From positions 1,922,001-1,986,000 of the forward strand of contig NZ_CP026952.1 of assembly GCF_003065605.1 (NCBI RefSeq): a DNA stretch of 64,000 nt. The letters are read 5' to 3'. This document shows positions 23,423-32,718 of this stretch, one piece after another. Made by a program: the position numbers and the translations under genes. Within the stretch, counting starts at the first letter, position 1; every line of letters begins with the position of its first letter. This DNA comes from Aeromicrobium chenweiae (lineage in GTDB: Bacteria > Actinomycetota > Actinomycetes > Propionibacteriales > Nocardioidaceae). The notes under the pieces are model-generated. The model saw nothing but the letters and a program-made list of their open reading frames with translations. It was not told the origin of the DNA and made no database searches.

Positions 23423-24394
23423 ATGGCCGAGCGCAAGACCGAGAGGTTGATGAACCTCATCTTCGCGTTGCTGGTGAGTCGTCAGTACCTCACGAAGGAC
23501 CAGATCCGTGAGTCGATCGCCGACTACCGCGACTCGACGCCCTTGGCGTTCGACCGCAAGTTCGAGCGCGACAAGGAGGAGCTGCGAGAGCTCGGCATCA
23601 CCGTCGAGATGGGCTCGATCGACAAGTACTTCAGCGACGAGCCGGGCTACCGCATCCGCCGCGACGAGGCCGAGCTGCCCGATCTCGAGCTGACCCGCGA
23701 GGAGGCGGCCGTGATCGGGCTCGCCACCCAGGTGTGGGAGCACGCGGGGCTGGCGAGCGAGTCGACCACGGCGCTGGTCAAGCTCAAGGCGATCGGCGTG
23801 GACGTCGACACCAGCGTCCTGCGCATGGCCGAGCCCAAGCTGTCGGCGGACGAGCCGTCCTTCGACGCGATGTGGGACGCCGTCACCCGGCGCGTCCCCG
23901 TGACGTTCGCGTACGCACGGCCGAACCAGGCGCCCATGCAGCGCCACCTGCAGCCGTGGGGGATCATCTCGTGGCACGACCGCTGGTACGTCGGGGGCCT
24001 CGACCTCGATCGCGGCGAGCCGCGCATCTTCCGGCTCTCCCGGGTCATCGGTGACGTCGAGACGGCGGGCGCTCCCGGTTCGTACGACATCCCGGAGGGC
24101 ACGGACATGAAGGACCTCGCTCGGGCGCTGTTCCCGCCCGAGCCGGTGGAGGCTGCCGTGCTGCACATGCGCAAGGGCCGTGGCCAGTCGCTGCGCCGCC
24201 TGGCCGAGAAGGTCACCGCGCTCGACGACGACGTCGACGAGGTCGAGATCAGGTACTCCTCACGCTGGGAGCTCGCCTCCGAGGTGGCGTCCTACGGCCC
24301 CGACGTCGTCGTCGTGACGCCGCCCGACGTCCGCGAGGCGGTCATCCAGCGCCTGCGCGCTGCCGCCAGCGGGACCCTGGGGCTGGGCGCATGA
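23423..24394 (+). CDS. pafB: PafB, WYL-domain transcriptional activator subunit
   Basis: 323 residues. An N-terminal winged helix (about 5-70) is followed by a WYL domain containing HDRWYVGGLDLDRGEPRIFRLSRV (about 190-215) and a C-terminal WCX domain. With PafC it forms a heterodimer that activates many DNA-repair genes independently of RecA/LexA in mycobacteria. It overlaps pafC by four bases (ATGA). Despite its name it is not needed for proteasome activity. Confidence 0.94.
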   Translation: MAERKTERLMNLIFALLVSRQYLTKDQIRESIADYRDSTPLAFDRKFERDKEELRELGITVEMGSIDKYFSDEPGYRIRRDEAELPDLELTREEAAVIGLATQVWEHAGLASESTTALVKLKAIGVDVDTSVLRMAEPKLSADEPSFDAMWDAVTRRVPVTFAYARPNQAPMQRHLQPWGIISWHDRWYVGGLDLDRGEPRIFRLSRVIGDVETAGAPGSYDIPEGTDMKDLARALFPPEPVEAAVLHMRKGRGQSLRRLAEKVTALDDDVDEVEIRYSSRWELASEVASYGPDVVVVTPPDVREAVIQRLRAAASGTLGLGA

Positions 24395-25356
24395 GCCGGT
24401 CACGTCAGCAGGTCATCCGGATGCTCGCCCTCGTGCCGTACCTGCAGGGCAACGACGGTGTCCCGGTCAACGAGGTGGCCGCCGAGTTCGGCGTGACGCC
24501 CAAGGTCATCCGCGACGACCTGCGTCTGCTGATGTACACCGGCACGGGGGAGTACGCCGGCGAGCTGATCGACTTCGACCTCACCGCGCTGGAGCGTGAC
24601 GGGATCGTGCACATCCGCGACGCGGAGTTCATGACCCGCCCGTTGCGCATCAGCGCCCGCGAGGGCATCGCGCTGATCGTCGCCCTGCGCACCCTGCGGG
24701 CGTCCGCGAGCGGCCCCGAGCTGACCGTCATCGACAGCGCGCTCGCGAAGCTCGAGAGCGCCGTGGGCGACACCGGCGCGGCCGTCGACGTCCTGCTCGA
24801 CGAGGTCGACCCGGTCATCCACGGCGCCGTCGTCCAGGCGCTGAGCACCGGCAAGCGACTCGAGATCACCTACGCCACCGCGACCCGCGACGAGCAGTCC
24901 GACCGCGAGGTCGACCCGCGGCGGCTGTTCACCGAGCAGGGCAAGCTGTACCTGGAGGCCTGGTGCCTCACCGCGCAGGACCTGCGCTTCTTCCGGCTCG
25001 ACCGCGTGCTGGCCGCGCGGGCGACCGAGACCGACGCCGAGGACCACGACGCGAAGCCGCGCGACCTGTCCGACGGCTTCTTCACCGTCGGCGAGGAGAC
25101 CCCGTACGTCCTGGTCGACCTCCACCCGCGCGCCCACTGGCTGACCGAGTACTACCAGGTCGACCTGCTCGAGGAGAACGAGGACGGCGTCTGGCGGGCC
25201 AAGATCTACGGCGCCGACTGGGGCTGGCTGCGCCGCCTCGTGCTCCGCAACGCCGGCTCGGTCACGGTCGTCGAGCCGCAGGAGCTTCGCGCCCAGGTGA
25301 TCGAGGACGCCCGCGTAGCCTTGCAGGCGTACGATGAAGTCGTCACGTCGAGCTAG
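24391..25356 (+). CDS. pafC: PafC, WYL-domain transcriptional activator subunit
   Basis: 321 residues, the same winged helix-WYL-WCX architecture as PafB. The helix-turn-helix is around 15-45 (VNEVAAEFGVTPKVIRDDLRLL), and the WYL core is GKLYLEAWCLTAQDLRFFRLDRV near 190-212. Coupled to pafB by overlap, which fits the obligate heterodimer. Confidence 0.94.
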   Translation: MSRSRQQVIRMLALVPYLQGNDGVPVNEVAAEFGVTPKVIRDDLRLLMYTGTGEYAGELIDFDLTALERDGIVHIRDAEFMTRPLRISAREGIALIVALRTLRASASGPELTVIDSALAKLESAVGDTGAAVDVLLDEVDPVIHGAVVQALSTGKRLEITYATATRDEQSDREVDPRRLFTEQGKLYLEAWCLTAQDLRFFRLDRVLAARATETDAEDHDAKPRDLSDGFFTVGEETPYVLVDLHPRAHWLTEYYQVDLLEENEDGVWRAKIYGADWGWLRRLVLRNAGSVTVVEPQELRAQVIEDARVALQAYDEVVTSS

Positions 25357-25371
25357 AGGAAGGGAGCAGTC

Positions 25372-25605
25372 ATGTTCCGAGGTGGAATCGGTGCTCCGGA
25401 GATCCTGATCATCCTGGGGATCGTCGTCCTGCTGTTCGGCGGAAGGAAGCTCCCCGAGCTGGCCCGCGGATCGGGCCGGGCGCTGCGCATCTTCAAGACC
25501 GAGGTCACGGCGCTGCACGACGATGACGACGACAAGCCCGCGAAGCCCGCGTCGCTGGAGACGGTCGAGGCGTCCGAGGCGGACAAGAAGCGCGAACAGG
25601 GCTGA
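25372..25605 (+). CDS. tatA: Twin-arginine translocase subunit TatA
   Basis: 77 residues. A single N-terminal membrane helix (IGAPEILIILGIVVLLFGG) is followed by the FGGRKLPELARGSG hinge and amphipathic helix, then an acidic/lysine tail. Oligomers form the pore for folded Tat substrates. The ribosome site GGAAGGGAG precedes ATG 25372. Confidence 0.96.
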   Translation: MFRGGIGAPEILIILGIVVLLFGGRKLPELARGSGRALRIFKTEVTALHDDDDDKPAKPASLETVEASEADKKREQG

Positions 25606-25608
25606 CGC

Positions 25609-26433
25609 TTGGCGCTGAGGCGCGGCACGCCACCCCCGGCACCGGGCGGCACGATGCCGCTCATGGGACACCTGCGTGAGCTGCGGTCCCGACTGGTGCG
25701 CGCCGTCCTGGCGATCGCCGTCGGCACGATCATCGCGCTGGTCTTCTACGACCCGGTGCTCGACTTCCTCACCCGACCCTACGAGTCCATCCAGCCCCTG
25801 CTCCTGGAGCGCGGGATCGACTCCGAGCTGGTCATCACCGGTGTCGGCGGTGCGCTGCAGTTCCAGCTGAAGATCTCCCTGGTCGTGGGCATCCTGCTGT
25901 CGAGCCCCGTGTGGCTGTGGCAGATGTGGGCCTTCGTCCTGCCGGCCCTGCACCGGCACGAGAAGCGCTGGGCGCTGCTGCTCACCGCCACGGGCGCACC
26001 GCTGTTCATCGCCGGGGCGGCGCTGGCGTACCTGATCCTGCCGAAGGCCATGGACGTCCTCATCGGGTTCGTCCCCGACGGCGTGGGCAGCCTCATCACG
26101 GGTGCGGAGTACTTCAACTTCATCATCCGCATGCTGCTGGTGTTCGGCGTGGCCGCCGAGATCCCGTTGGTGGTCGTGCTGCTCAACCGCATCGGTGCCG
26201 TGAGCGCGGCCCAGCTCGCCAACGCGCGGCCCTGGATCGTCATCGGCATCTTCGTGTTCGCGGCCGTCGCGACCCCGACGACGGACCCGCTGACGATGCT
26301 GTTCCTGGCGGTGCCGATGACCGTGCTGTACCTGTTCTCCGAGATCATCGCGAAGCTGACCGACCGCAAGCGCCGCAAGGTCGCCGCGCAGACTGCTCTC
26401 GGCGACGACGAGCTGTCCCCGCTCGACGACTAG
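25609..26433 (+). CDS. tatC: Twin-arginine translocase subunit TatC
   Basis: 274 residues, six membrane helices; MPLMGHLRELRSRL is the conserved cytoplasmic N-terminus that binds Tat signal peptides. The TTG at 25609, three bases after the tatA stop, has AGGG upstream and adds a 15-residue Pro-rich extension; the ATG at 25654 is an alternative start that gives the family's usual beginning. The C-terminus is charged and cytoplasmic. Confidence 0.94.
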   Translation: MALRRGTPPPAPGGTMPLMGHLRELRSRLVRAVLAIAVGTIIALVFYDPVLDFLTRPYESIQPLLLERGIDSELVITGVGGALQFQLKISLVVGILLSSPVWLWQMWAFVLPALHRHEKRWALLLTATGAPLFIAGAALAYLILPKAMDVLIGFVPDGVGSLITGAEYFNFIIRMLLVFGVAAEIPLVVVLLNRIGAVSAAQLANARPWIVIGIFVFAAVATPTTDPLTMLFLAVPMTVLYLFSEIIAKLTDRKRRKVAAQTALGDDELSPLDD

Positions 26434-26460
26434 CCGCGTCACGGCCGTCCGCGCGGATCG

Positions 26461-26466
26461 TACGCT
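26461..26466 (+). promoter_or_regulatory. -10 element of the lipid kinase gene
   Basis: TACGCT, six bases, then ATG 26473. Predicts a leaderless transcript separate from tatAC. Confidence 0.45.
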
Positions 26467-26472
26467 TCTGCC

Positions 26473-27354
26473 ATGCACCTCGCGCTCGTCGTCAACCCCA
26501 CCTCCGGCCGGCGCCACGGTGAAGCGATCGCCGGCCGGGCGGCCGAACGTCTCGCCCGGGCCGGCCACACGACCGTCACGATCCAGGGAGCGGACGTGGC
26601 GGCAGCCCGCGACCGGCTCAAGCACGCGATCGCCGACGGGGTGGACGGCGTGCTCGTCGTGGGCGGCGACGGTGCGCTGCACGCCGTGCTGGACCACGTC
26701 GCGGACTCCGACCTCGTGTTCGGGCTGCTGCCCGCCGGCACCGGCAACGACACCGCGCGCTCTCTCGGCATCCCGACCAAGGACGTGGACGCGGCGGTGG
26801 ACCTGGTCATTGCTGGGCACGTGCGGACGATCGACCTGGCCCGCACCGACGAGGCCCATGTCGCGACCGTCATCGCGTCCGGCTTCGACTCCAAGGTGAA
26901 CGAGCGGGCCAATGCGATGACCTGGCCGCGCGGCAACATGCGCTACAACATCGCGATCGTCAACGAGCTGCGCTCGTTCCAGCCGCTCGCGTTCACGATC
27001 ACCCTCGACGGGCGGACCATCGAGCGCGAGGCCATGCTCGTCGCGGTCGGCAACGGACCGTCCTTCGGCGGCGGCCTGCGGATCTGCGAGGGCGCCGCTC
27101 TCGACGACGGGCTGCTCGACGTCGTGATCATCAACCCGGTCAGCAAGGGCAAGCTCCTGCGGGTGTTCCCGCGGCTGTACCGCGGCACCCACATGGCCCT
27201 CCCGGAGGTCGAGCGTCATCGCGTGCGCACGGTGACGTTGTCCTCCCCGGGCATCGTGGCGTACGGGGACGGCGAGCGGCTCGGACCGCTGCCGATCACC
27301 GCCACCGTCCAGCCGGGCGCGTTGCACGTCTTCGCGCCACCGCCCGCCGCGTAG
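26473..27354 (+). CDS. Diacylglycerol/sphingosine kinase-like lipid kinase
   Basis: 293 residues of the YegS/DgkB family. The nucleotide motif GGDGALH near residue 76, the N-terminal VVNPTSGR and GLLPAGTGNDTARSLG are the hallmarks. It phosphorylates a lipid head group with ATP, most likely diacylglycerol recycled into phospholipid; the exact lipid is not readable. The C-terminal beta-sandwich holds the FGGGLRICEGAALDDGLLDV segment. Confidence 0.9.
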   Translation: MHLALVVNPTSGRRHGEAIAGRAAERLARAGHTTVTIQGADVAAARDRLKHAIADGVDGVLVVGGDGALHAVLDHVADSDLVFGLLPAGTGNDTARSLGIPTKDVDAAVDLVIAGHVRTIDLARTDEAHVATVIASGFDSKVNERANAMTWPRGNMRYNIAIVNELRSFQPLAFTITLDGRTIEREAMLVAVGNGPSFGGGLRICEGAALDDGLLDVVIINPVSKGKLLRVFPRLYRGTHMALPEVERHRVRTVTLSSPGIVAYGDGERLGPLPITATVQPGALHVFAPPPAA

Positions 27355-27357
27355 GCT
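27352..27357 (+). promoter_or_regulatory. -10 element of helY
   Basis: TAGGCT, six bases, then ATG 27364. The hexamer overlaps the stop region of the lipid kinase gene. Confidence 0.5.
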
Positions 27358-27363
27358 GGGAGC

Positions 27364-30105
27364 ATGAGCGAGCTTGGCATTTCGTCCCCGGCCGAGCGGT
27401 ACTCACGATCGCGTGACAGCCGGCAGTACCCGCACCTGGCCGAGTTCCGCGGCCTCTACGACTTCGCCCTCGACGGTTTCCAGGTCGAGGCCTGCAAGGT
27501 CGTCGAGGACGGGCACGGTGTGCTGGTCGCCGCACCCACCGGCTCCGGCAAGACGCTGGTGGGGGAGTTCGCCGTCCACCTCGCGATCGCCACCGGCCGC
27601 AAGTGCTTCTACACCACGCCGATCAAGGCGCTGTCCAACCAGAAGTTCGCCGATCTCGTCGACCGCTACGGCGCCGACAACGTCGGCCTGCTGACCGGCG
27701 ACAACACGATCAACGGCGAGGCCCCCGTCGTCGTGATGACGACCGAGGTGCTGCGCAACATGCTGTACGCCGGCTCGCGCACCCTCGACACGCTCGGCTA
27801 CGTCGTGATGGACGAGGTCCACTACCTCGCCGACCGCACCCGCGGAGCCGTGTGGGAGGAGGTCATCATCCACCTGCCCGAGTCGGTGTCGGTGATCTCG
27901 CTGTCGGCGACCGTGTCGAACGCCGAGGAGTTCGGCGACTGGCTGACCGAGGTCCGCGGCGACACCGTCACGATCGTCGAGGAGCGCCGCCCGATCCCGT
28001 TGCACCAGCACGTGATGGTCGGACGCAAGATGTTCCCCCTGTTCGAGCCGAGCTCGGACGATCGCGGGGTCGAGGTCAACAAGGCGCTGGAGCGGCTCGC
28101 CCGCGAGGACTGGCAGCTGACGCGCATGATGAAGGGCCACAAGGGCAAGGGCGGCAAGCGGCCCCGCAGCCACAACCGCACGCCCAGCCGGGTCGAGGTC
28201 GTCCAGCGGCTGGACGCCGAGGGCCTCCTGCCCGCGATCTGCTTCATCTTCAGCCGGGCCGGCTGCGCGGCGGCGGTGCAGCAGTGCCTCGACGCCCGGC
28301 TGACCCTGACGACCCCCGACGAGCAGGCCGAGATCGCCGCGTTCGTGGACACCGCCTGCTCGCACCTGCCCGAGGACGACCTCCACGTCCTGGGCTACTA
28401 CGAGTTCCGCGACGCGCTCGTGCGGGGCATCGCGGCGCACCACGCCGGGATGCTGCCGACGTTCAAGGAGTGCGTCGAGGACCTGTTCAGCAACGGGCTG
28501 GTCAAGGTCATCTTCGCGACCGAGACGCTCGCGCTGGGCATCAACATGCCGGCCCGGTCGGTCGTCATCGAGAAGCTGTCGAAGTGGAACGGTGAGACCC
28601 ACGCCAACATCACGCCGGGGGAGTACACCCAGCTCACGGGCCGAGCCGGTCGTCGTGGCATCGACGTCGAGGGCCACGGCGTGGTCCTGTGGCAGCACGG
28701 GCTGGACCCCAAGCAGGTGGCCGGGCTCGCGAGCACGCGGACGTACCCGCTCAACTCCTCGTTCCACCCGTCGTACAACATGGCGGTCAACCTCGTGGGC
28801 CAGGTCGGGCGCGGCGTCGCCCGCGAGCTGCTCGAGCAGTCCTTCGCCCAGTTCCAGGCCGACCGTGCGGTCGTCGGGCTCGCCCGTCAGATCCGCAAGG
28901 CCGACGACGCACTCGAGGGCTACCGCGAGAACATCGCCTGCGACCGCGGGGACTTCATGGAGTACGCGTCGTTGCGTCGCGAGCTCAGCGACATCGAGGC
29001 GTCCGGGTCCAAGGCCCGGCGCCAGGCCGAGCGCGAGGAGATCATCGCCTCGCTGGTCAAGCTGCGCCCCGGTGACGTGATCCACGTACCGGTCGGCAAG
29101 TTCGCCGGCCTGGCGGTCGTCCTCGACCCCGGACGGGTCACCGACAACGAGGGACCGCGCCCCATGGTGCTGACGGCCAACCGGCACGCGCGGCGGCTCG
29201 CGATGATCGACTTCCCGGCACCGGTGCAGGCGCTGACGACGATGCGCATCCCCAAGTCGTTCAACCCCCGCAACCCGCAGGCCCGCCGCGACCTCGCGTC
29301 CGCCCTGCGCAGCCGTGCCGACGCGGCGTCGTTCCACCGGGACAAGCCCTACCGGGACCAGCCCGGCCGGGAGGACCCGCGCATCGCGGCGATCCGCCAG
29401 AAGCTGCGCGAGCACCCGTGCCACGACTGCCCCGACCGCGAGACCCACGCCCGGTGGGCCGAGCGGTACCTCAAGCTGGAGCGGGACACCCGCAACCAGC
29501 GCGGCCGCATCGAGCAGCGCACGAACACGGTCGCCCGGCAGTTCGACCGGGTCTGCGAGGTGCTCGACGTGCTCGGCTACCTCGACGGCGACGAGGTCAC
29601 CCCGGACGGTCTGCGGCTCAAGCGGCTCTACAGCGACCTGGACCTGCTGGTCAGCGAGTGCCTGCGTCAGGGCACGTGGGACGGCCTGGACGCGGCCGAG
29701 CTGGCCGCGGTCGTCAGCGTCCTGACGTACACGTCGCGGCTGGCCGACGAGCTGCCGGCGCCCCGCTTCCCGACCAAGAACGTGCGGGAGACCGCCGAGA
29801 CGATGGCGCACCTGTGCGCCGACCTGCAGCAGCTCGAGCGCGAGCACCGGGTCAAGTTCCTGCGCTCACCGGACTTCGGCTTCTCGCAGGCGGTGTGGTC
29901 CTGGTGCAAGGACGCCACGCTCGACGACGTCCTGAACGACATGGAGCTCGCCGCGGGCGACTTCGTCCGGGCGATGAAGCAGCTGATCGACGTCGTCGCC
30001 CAGATCGCCGACGCCGCCGGCCCCGGCCCGCTGCGCACAACCGCCCGCGAGGCACTCGACCTGCTGCGCCACGGCGTCGTCAGCTACACCAGCATCACCG
30101 CCTGA
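27364..30105 (+). CDS. helY: Ski2/Mtr4-like DExH RNA helicase HelY
   Basis: 913 residues, matching Rv2092c in position. Two RecA domains: Walker A APTGSGKT at 57-64, DEVH at 150-153, SAT (LSATVSN) near 180, and the second-domain QLTGRAGRRG motif VI near residue 425. The following winged-helix and helical-bundle region with an arch-like insertion is typical of Ski2/Mtr4 proteins. A CHDC...C cluster (HPCHDCPDRE) around residue 685 could bind a metal. Probable role in RNA unwinding or decay; substrates unknown. It lies convergent to the exonuclease. Confidence 0.93.
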   Translation: MSELGISSPAERYSRSRDSRQYPHLAEFRGLYDFALDGFQVEACKVVEDGHGVLVAAPTGSGKTLVGEFAVHLAIATGRKCFYTTPIKALSNQKFADLVDRYGADNVGLLTGDNTINGEAPVVVMTTEVLRNMLYAGSRTLDTLGYVVMDEVHYLADRTRGAVWEEVIIHLPESVSVISLSATVSNAEEFGDWLTEVRGDTVTIVEERRPIPLHQHVMVGRKMFPLFEPSSDDRGVEVNKALERLAREDWQLTRMMKGHKGKGGKRPRSHNRTPSRVEVVQRLDAEGLLPAICFIFSRAGCAAAVQQCLDARLTLTTPDEQAEIAAFVDTACSHLPEDDLHVLGYYEFRDALVRGIAAHHAGMLPTFKECVEDLFSNGLVKVIFATETLALGINMPARSVVIEKLSKWNGETHANITPGEYTQLTGRAGRRGIDVEGHGVVLWQHGLDPKQVAGLASTRTYPLNSSFHPSYNMAVNLVGQVGRGVARELLEQSFAQFQADRAVVGLARQIRKADDALEGYRENIACDRGDFMEYASLRRELSDIEASGSKARRQAEREEIIASLVKLRPGDVIHVPVGKFAGLAVVLDPGRVTDNEGPRPMVLTANRHARRLAMIDFPAPVQALTTMRIPKSFNPRNPQARRDLASALRSRADAASFHRDKPYRDQPGREDPRIAAIRQKLREHPCHDCPDRETHARWAERYLKLERDTRNQRGRIEQRTNTVARQFDRVCEVLDVLGYLDGDEVTPDGLRLKRLYSDLDLLVSECLRQGTWDGLDAAELAAVVSVLTYTSRLADELPAPRFPTKNVRETAETMAHLCADLQQLEREHRVKFLRSPDFGFSQAVWSWCKDATLDDVLNDMELAAGDFVRAMKQLIDVVAQIADAAGPGPLRTTAREALDLLRHGVVSYTSITA

Positions 30106-30108
30106 CCC

Positions 30109-30171
30109 CGCTGAGCCTGACGTTTCTCCCGACACGCCAGGCGTGTCGCCGTCAGAACGTCAGGCCCAGCG
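30109..30171. terminator. Nested hairpin between convergent helY and exonuclease genes
   Basis: A 16-base arm (30109-30124) pairs with 30156-30171 with one mismatch. Inside the loop a second perfect 7-bp stem (30131-30137 with 30141-30147) has a 3-base loop. It lies across the 3' ends of both genes and would work in either direction. No T-run follows. Confidence 0.65.
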
Positions 30172-31068
30172 GGCGCGGGCGGCGAGGGCGCGTTCGGTGA
30201 CGCCGCCGAGGCCCCAGGTCGTGCCGAACGCGGTGAAGGCGTCCTCGTCCACCGCGGTGGTGAGGTCGGGCACCTCGCACACGTCGCGACGCACGGCCAC
30301 GACCTCGCGCGCCGCGGTGATGTAGTCGACGGACTCGCGCAAGGACGCACGCACCCGTGGCTTGATCGACGACCAGGTGTCGTCGGCCGCGGCCAGGATG
30401 CCGTCGAGGTCGCCGAACTCCTCGAGCAGGACCGCCGCGGTCTTGTCACCGATGCCGGCGACACCAGGCAGGCCGTCGGACGCGTCCCCGCGCATCACCG
30501 CGAAGTCGACGTAGTCGGCCGCGTCGACGCCGTACTTCTCCCGCAGCCAGGCGTTGTCCACGACGTCGTGCTTCGACACGCCCCTGGCGACGTAGAGCAC
30601 CCGGATGTCCCGGTCGTCGTCGACGAGCTGGAACAGGTCGCGATCGCCCGTCACGATGTCGACGGGGCCGTCCCACGCCTCGGCGAGGCTGCCGATCACG
30701 TCGTCGGCCTCGTAGTCCGCTGCCCCGACCACCGGGATGCCCAACAGCCCGAATGCCTCGGCGATGAGCGGGACCTGGGGGCCGAGGAGGCCCTCGGTGG
30801 TGTCCGCCTCGCCACCCTCGTCGTCCAGCCGCTGCGTCTTGTACGTGTCGAGGAGGTCGACGCGCCACTGCGGGCGCCAGTCGTCGTCCCAGCACGCGAC
30901 GACGGCCTCGGGCTCGTACTGCGTGGTGAGGGTCGAGGTGAAGTCGAGGATGCCGCGCAGCGCATTGACGACCGTGCCGTCGGGCGCCTTCAGGGTCTTG
31001 GGGATGCCGAAGAACGCGCGGAAGTACAGGCTCGCGCTGTCGAGGAGCAGAAGTCGGCCGTGGGACAT
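30160..31068 (-). CDS. 5'-3' exonuclease (Pol I-type flap nuclease)
   Basis: 302 residues, like the N-terminal nuclease domain of DNA polymerase I as a free-standing enzyme (Rv2090 type). Metal-site acidic residues are visible in LLLDSASLYFRAFFG, YEADDVIGSLA and VTGDRDLFQLVDD. The helix-hairpin-helix DGLPGVAGIGDKTAAVLLEEFG binds duplex DNA. The start follows a TAGAGT hexamer seven bases upstream. Confidence 0.93.
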   Translation of the reverse strand: MSHGRLLLLDSASLYFRAFFGIPKTLKAPDGTVVNALRGILDFTSTLTTQYEPEAVVACWDDDWRPQWRVDLLDTYKTQRLDDEGGEADTTEGLLGPQVPLIAEAFGLLGIPVVGAADYEADDVIGSLAEAWDGPVDIVTGDRDLFQLVDDDRDIRVLYVARGVSKHDVVDNAWLREKYGVDAADYVDFAVMRGDASDGLPGVAGIGDKTAAVLLEEFGDLDGILAAADDTWSSIKPRVRASLRESVDYITAAREVVAVRRDVCEVPDLTTAVDEDAFTAFGTTWGLGGVTERALAARARWA

Positions 31069-31075
31069 GTCCCGA

Positions 31076-31081
31076 ACTCTA
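31076..31081 (-). promoter_or_regulatory. -10 element of the exonuclease gene
   Basis: TAGAGT on the minus strand, seven bases before ATG 31068. Confidence 0.45.
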
Positions 31082-31107
31082 GGACATGACCCACGGCCGG
31101 ACCGGGA

Positions 31108-32652
31108 TCAGCGCGTCAGTGCGTGACCGTGACTGCGTGGTGCCGCGAGCTTCTTGGCCGACACCTTGGCGCGCCGCTGGTCGCCGTACAGACCCTGCTT
31201 CGACAGGGCCAGGACGCCGACCGAGTGGGCTGCCGCGTCACCGAGCTCGTTGATCGCCCGCGTGCTCACATTCGTGATGTCGTCGCACGCCTGGTGGTAG
31301 CACTGGTCGTACGCCACCCCGGCCGTACCACCGAACAGCGCGGCCTCCTCCGGCGTCTTGATGCCCTCGGCACCGCTGAAGAGGCCCCCGGCGGGGATGC
31401 CCTCTGCGATGAACGGTCCGTAGTCGGATCGTCCGTCGAACGAGGTCGGAGCCGACGCGAGGTTCTTCTTGGCGAAGTAGTCGGTGAAGATCTTCTCGAT
31501 CTCGCCCGATCCCGCGGGCCCGGCGTTGTCGTCCGACGACCCGTCGCCGTCGTAGACGAAGCGCGCGAAGTTGGGCGATCCGATCATGTCGAAGTTGAGA
31601 TTCGCGTAGATCCTGGCCCGCTGGGCGTCGGTGAGGCTGGCGACGTAGTGCTCCGCCCCGAGCAGACCCTTCTCCTCCGCGCCCCAGAAGGCGAATCGCA
31701 CGGGGCGCTGCGCCTTCTTGTCCAGCTTGGTCTTGGTGTACTGCTTGGCGATCTCCAGCACGGCGGCCGTTCCGGTGCCGTTGTCGTTGATGCCAGGACC
31801 TGCCGGGACGCTGTCGAGGTGCGCTCCGACCACGACGACCTGGTCGGGGTTCTTGGTCTTGCCCGGCAGGTCGGCGATGACGTTGCTCGTGGTGCGGTTC
31901 AGGTCGACCTCGGTGCTCGCGAAGACCCGGACCGTGGCGTCGTCCTGCTCGCTGAGCGCGACGCCGTCCTCGTACGAGATGCCGACCACCGGGATGTCCA
32001 CCGGGGTGCCGAGCGTGCCGGTGAGCAGCTCCTGGCGTCCCTCCTGGCCCTCGTTGAAGATGATGGCCGCGTCGTAGCCGGCCGCCTGGGCGTTCGCGGC
32101 CTTGACGCCGAAGTCGCACGCGCCGCGCTGGATGAGCGCGACCGACGGTCCCGCGCCGGCGGCCGGGAAGTCCCCGGGGGCACAGCCCGACGGCGTCGTG
32201 CCCGGCTCACCCGGCGGGATGACCAGGCCGACCGGCGTGAGCGTGCCGGTGACGTCGCCGGACCCGGAGTAGTCGAACGCCTCGGTCTCGATGTCCCGCG
32301 CGGCCGGCGTGACCTGCTGCAGCTCGGCCGGCGCGAGGTCCCGGCTGAACGCGAAGGTGAACGATTGGGTCCTGACCTTGTAGCCGGCCTTCCTGAGCTG
32401 AGCCCTCACGTAGGCGGCCGAGGCGTCATAGCCCGGCAGGCCGGAGGCACGGTTGCCCCCGTTGCGGTTGGCGATGACCTGCAGCTGGCGCAAGGTCTGG
32501 AGCTGGCCGTTGACGGTCACGGCCTTGGTCAGCCGGCTCGTGTCGACCGGCTTGGCCTTCGACTGGTGCTTGTTGCCCGCGTCCGCAGGTGCGGCCACGA
32601 AGAGGCTGCCGGTCAGGATGACGGCAGCGGTGGAATACAGCGCTCGGCGCAT
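31108..32652 (-). CDS. Secreted M28-family aminopeptidase with PA domain
   Basis: 514 residues. Signal peptide to about ADA (residue 26). A protease-associated domain lies around 140-230 (SVALIQRGACDFGVKAANAQAAG). The M28 zinc-peptidase domain then supplies GAHLDSVPAGPGINDNGTG (His and Asp ligands), EEKGLLGAEHY (catalytic and zinc Glu) and a C-terminal YDQCYHQACDD segment carrying the last ligand and a disulphide pair. It removes amino-terminal residues from extracellular peptides. The ATG at 32652, with GGGGGG upstream, starts the signal peptide and is preferred over the in-frame ATG 36 bases earlier. Confidence 0.92.
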   Translation of the reverse strand: MRRALYSTAAVILTGSLFVAAPADAGNKHQSKAKPVDTSRLTKAVTVNGQLQTLRQLQVIANRNGGNRASGLPGYDASAAYVRAQLRKAGYKVRTQSFTFAFSRDLAPAELQQVTPAARDIETEAFDYSGSGDVTGTLTPVGLVIPPGEPGTTPSGCAPGDFPAAGAGPSVALIQRGACDFGVKAANAQAAGYDAAIIFNEGQEGRQELLTGTLGTPVDIPVVGISYEDGVALSEQDDATVRVFASTEVDLNRTTSNVIADLPGKTKNPDQVVVVGAHLDSVPAGPGINDNGTGTAAVLEIAKQYTKTKLDKKAQRPVRFAFWGAEEKGLLGAEHYVASLTDAQRARIYANLNFDMIGSPNFARFVYDGDGSSDDNAGPAGSGEIEKIFTDYFAKKNLASAPTSFDGRSDYGPFIAEGIPAGGLFSGAEGIKTPEEAALFGGTAGVAYDQCYHQACDDITNVSTRAINELGDAAAHSVGVLALSKQGLYGDQRRAKVSAKKLAAPRSHGHALTR

Positions 32653-32718
32653 GTGGGACCCCCCAATGAGTGGTGTGTTCCACATCACACTAGGTCGGGT
32701 CGGAGCCGAAGAACACCC

